NCBI GenBank assembly: GCA_023231475.1
Contig: JALJEE010000039.1
Location: forward strand, 1 to 20,450
Direction: 5' to 3'
DNA from: Seison nebaliae
Lineage: Eukaryota > Rotifera > Pararotatoria > Seisonacea > Seisonidae
DNA: 20,450 nucleotides
Below, one piece after another: positions 19,683-20,450 of this stretch. Numbering within the stretch: position 1 is the first letter of the stretch; each line of letters begins with the position of its first letter. A model generated the notes under the pieces. It was given only the letters and a program-made list of their open reading frames with translations, ran no database searches and was not told where the DNA came from. The position numbers were made by a program, and so were the translations under genes.

Positions 19683-20198
19683 GGTCGATTCTTCAATTCT
19701 CTTCTTCTTACACACAAAAACAAATAGACGAAATAAAACGTTGTCGAGGACAAAACAAAATTTTCTCCAGAATATTTATGGATGATTATTCGTTATTCAA
19801 TGCTTCCTCCATTTAGAGAATTTCCGTTTGTCAATAACTTTCCATTTAGAAAATGTTTCTCTTTTTTTCTTCTTCGGATTGCGCGATCGTATATATATCA
19901 AATTGGGTACGGAATGAAAAGAAATATTGATTTACTTATTCTCCTTCTCCTCCAACCGATTAAACTTCACTAATTATTCTGTCTCTTTTGTAGGTAAAAT
20001 GTTCGTTCTGCTTTCATTCTTTGAACTTCCTCACGATTATGTTGCCACTACAACATCCAACCAAACAACGCTTTACCAATCAAAATAATAATGGTTTCAA
20101 TCGCTTCAATCGAATATTTAGCTCATAAACAAATTCATCTTCCAATTCCTATTATAATATTTCAGATTCCGAATCACCGAAATAAGGATGGTTTATTG
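19683..20198. other. AAR2 5' flank, no firm gene
   Basis: The 5' UTR and promoter of AAR2 should be in the left part. On the plus strand there is a hydrophobic 63-codon frame at 19782-19973 and, after a fair acceptor (TCTCTTTTGTAG, ending 19994), an open stretch ending in Asn/Arg/Phe-rich codons near 20127. I could not join these in phase and recognise neither, so no gene is called. Confidence 0.4.
20191..20198. repeat. Predicted 8-bp target site duplication of a hAT element
   Basis: GTTTATTG directly precedes the CAG terminus at 20199. hAT transposases duplicate 8 bp on insertion, so a matching copy is expected after the far end of the element, outside this window. The other copy cannot be seen here. 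Confidence 0.35.
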
Positions 20199-20450
20199 CA
20201 GTCATGGGCACGAAAGAGCGGAGCCATGTATTTTTGTTGTCGGATGTAGGGAGCCAAATTAGCTCCTTATGCCCATACTATCACAATAACAATGCTGAAT
20301 ATTTTTACAGTTTAAAGTAAATTTAAAATTTAGGCTTGTAATATATATTATATAATCTACTAACTATGAGCAAAGAAGAAGTTAATCGTTGTTTTTCAAA
20401 AGTTAATGATAAATGGAAATGCATATATTGCAGTCAAATGTTTAATTCAA
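20199..20450 (+). mobile_element. Left end of a hAT-type DNA transposon
   Basis: The sequence CAGTCATGGGCACGAAAGAG at 20199 has the CAG start and TGGGCA core seen at many hAT termini. GGAGCCA motifs recur at 20220-20226 and 20250-20256, with inverted GCTCC at 20262-20266, as in subterminal transposase-binding arrays. The terminal ATGGGCA (20204-20210) also pairs with TGCCCAT at 20270-20276, so the end can fold into a stem. About 165 bases in, a BED-finger coding frame starts. The element is cut by the window edge; its right end is not visible. Confidence 0.6.
20366..20450 (+). CDS. hAT transposase, N-terminal BED zinc finger (partial)
   Basis: From the ATG at 20366, 28 codons are open to the window edge. 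The segment KWKCIYCSQMFN has the aromatic residue and C-x2-C of a BED-type zinc finger, which in hAT transposases binds the element ends. The remaining His/Cys ligands and the catalytic RNase H-like domain lie beyond the window. It is placed just inside the proposed hAT left end, which supports the assignment. A domesticated BED-finger host gene is the alternative. Confidence 0.55.
   Translation, partial: MSKEEVNRCFSKVNDKWKCIYCSQMFNS

Noticed and set aside
19683-19715. An 11-codon upstream extension of AAR2
   Set aside because: The extension would begin with GTG. The ATG at 19682 has a good context and matches the family N-terminus.
20204-20276. Cloverleaf-like fold resembling a tRNA: 7-bp outer stem, 5-bp stem with a 7-base loop
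   Set aside because: The loop lacks TTC, three unpaired bases separate the inner stem from the outer one, and there is no D-arm or anticodon arm. The hAT terminus reading explains the stems better.

Overview
The window looks like a compact, AT-rich arthropod nuclear genome. The best guess is a mite or another arachnid, but this is inferred from gene content (an astakine/prokineticin-like peptide, an RSBN1-type demethylase, AAR2, an anoctamin) and from very short introns (about 40-220 bp). The species cannot be fixed from the sequence. No rRNA, tRNA or CRISPR was found.

Layout, left to right. At 788-1185 (+) lies a two-exon gene for a secreted ten-cysteine peptide of the prokineticin/astakine type. 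At about 1506-4330 (+) lies an anoctamin (TMEM16) gene in about 14 small exons. One of its introns has two possible acceptors, and the better-looking one puts a TGA where the family has the Trp of its FWK motif. From about 4331 to 7435 there is gene-poor DNA with a coiled-coil reading frame at 4995 and a degraded retroelement integrase fossil near 5857-6130. At 7436-12256 (-) a single uninterrupted 1606-codon frame encodes an RSBN1/DPY-21-family (KDM9-type) JmjC histone demethylase with a very long basic, His/Tyr/Asn-rich C-terminal extension.

A roughly 780-bp divergent promoter region separates that gene from a five-exon gene at 13039-18201 (+). This is the most unusual locus in the window. 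Its conceptual 1523-residue product begins with a Neuralized homology repeat (NHR) and ends with a Death-like domain directly followed by a TIR domain. The TIR keeps an S-x-x-C-x-x-E-L motif like that of NAD-cleaving TIRs. A long uncharacterised middle and a cysteine-rich segment lie between them. Only 80 bp further on, at 18282-19682 (-) and convergent, is the U5 snRNP assembly factor AAR2, with an acidic tail. At 20199 a hAT-type DNA transposon appears to begin. It has a CAG terminus, GGAGCC subterminal motifs and the first codons of a BED-finger protein, and it runs out of the window.

The genes do not form a pathway. RSBN1 and AAR2 are nuclear housekeeping-type genes; the anoctamin, the secreted peptide and the NHR-Death-TIR protein are membrane or signalling genes. 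Exon boundaries are my own reading of GT/AG sites and phase and have not been confirmed by transcripts.
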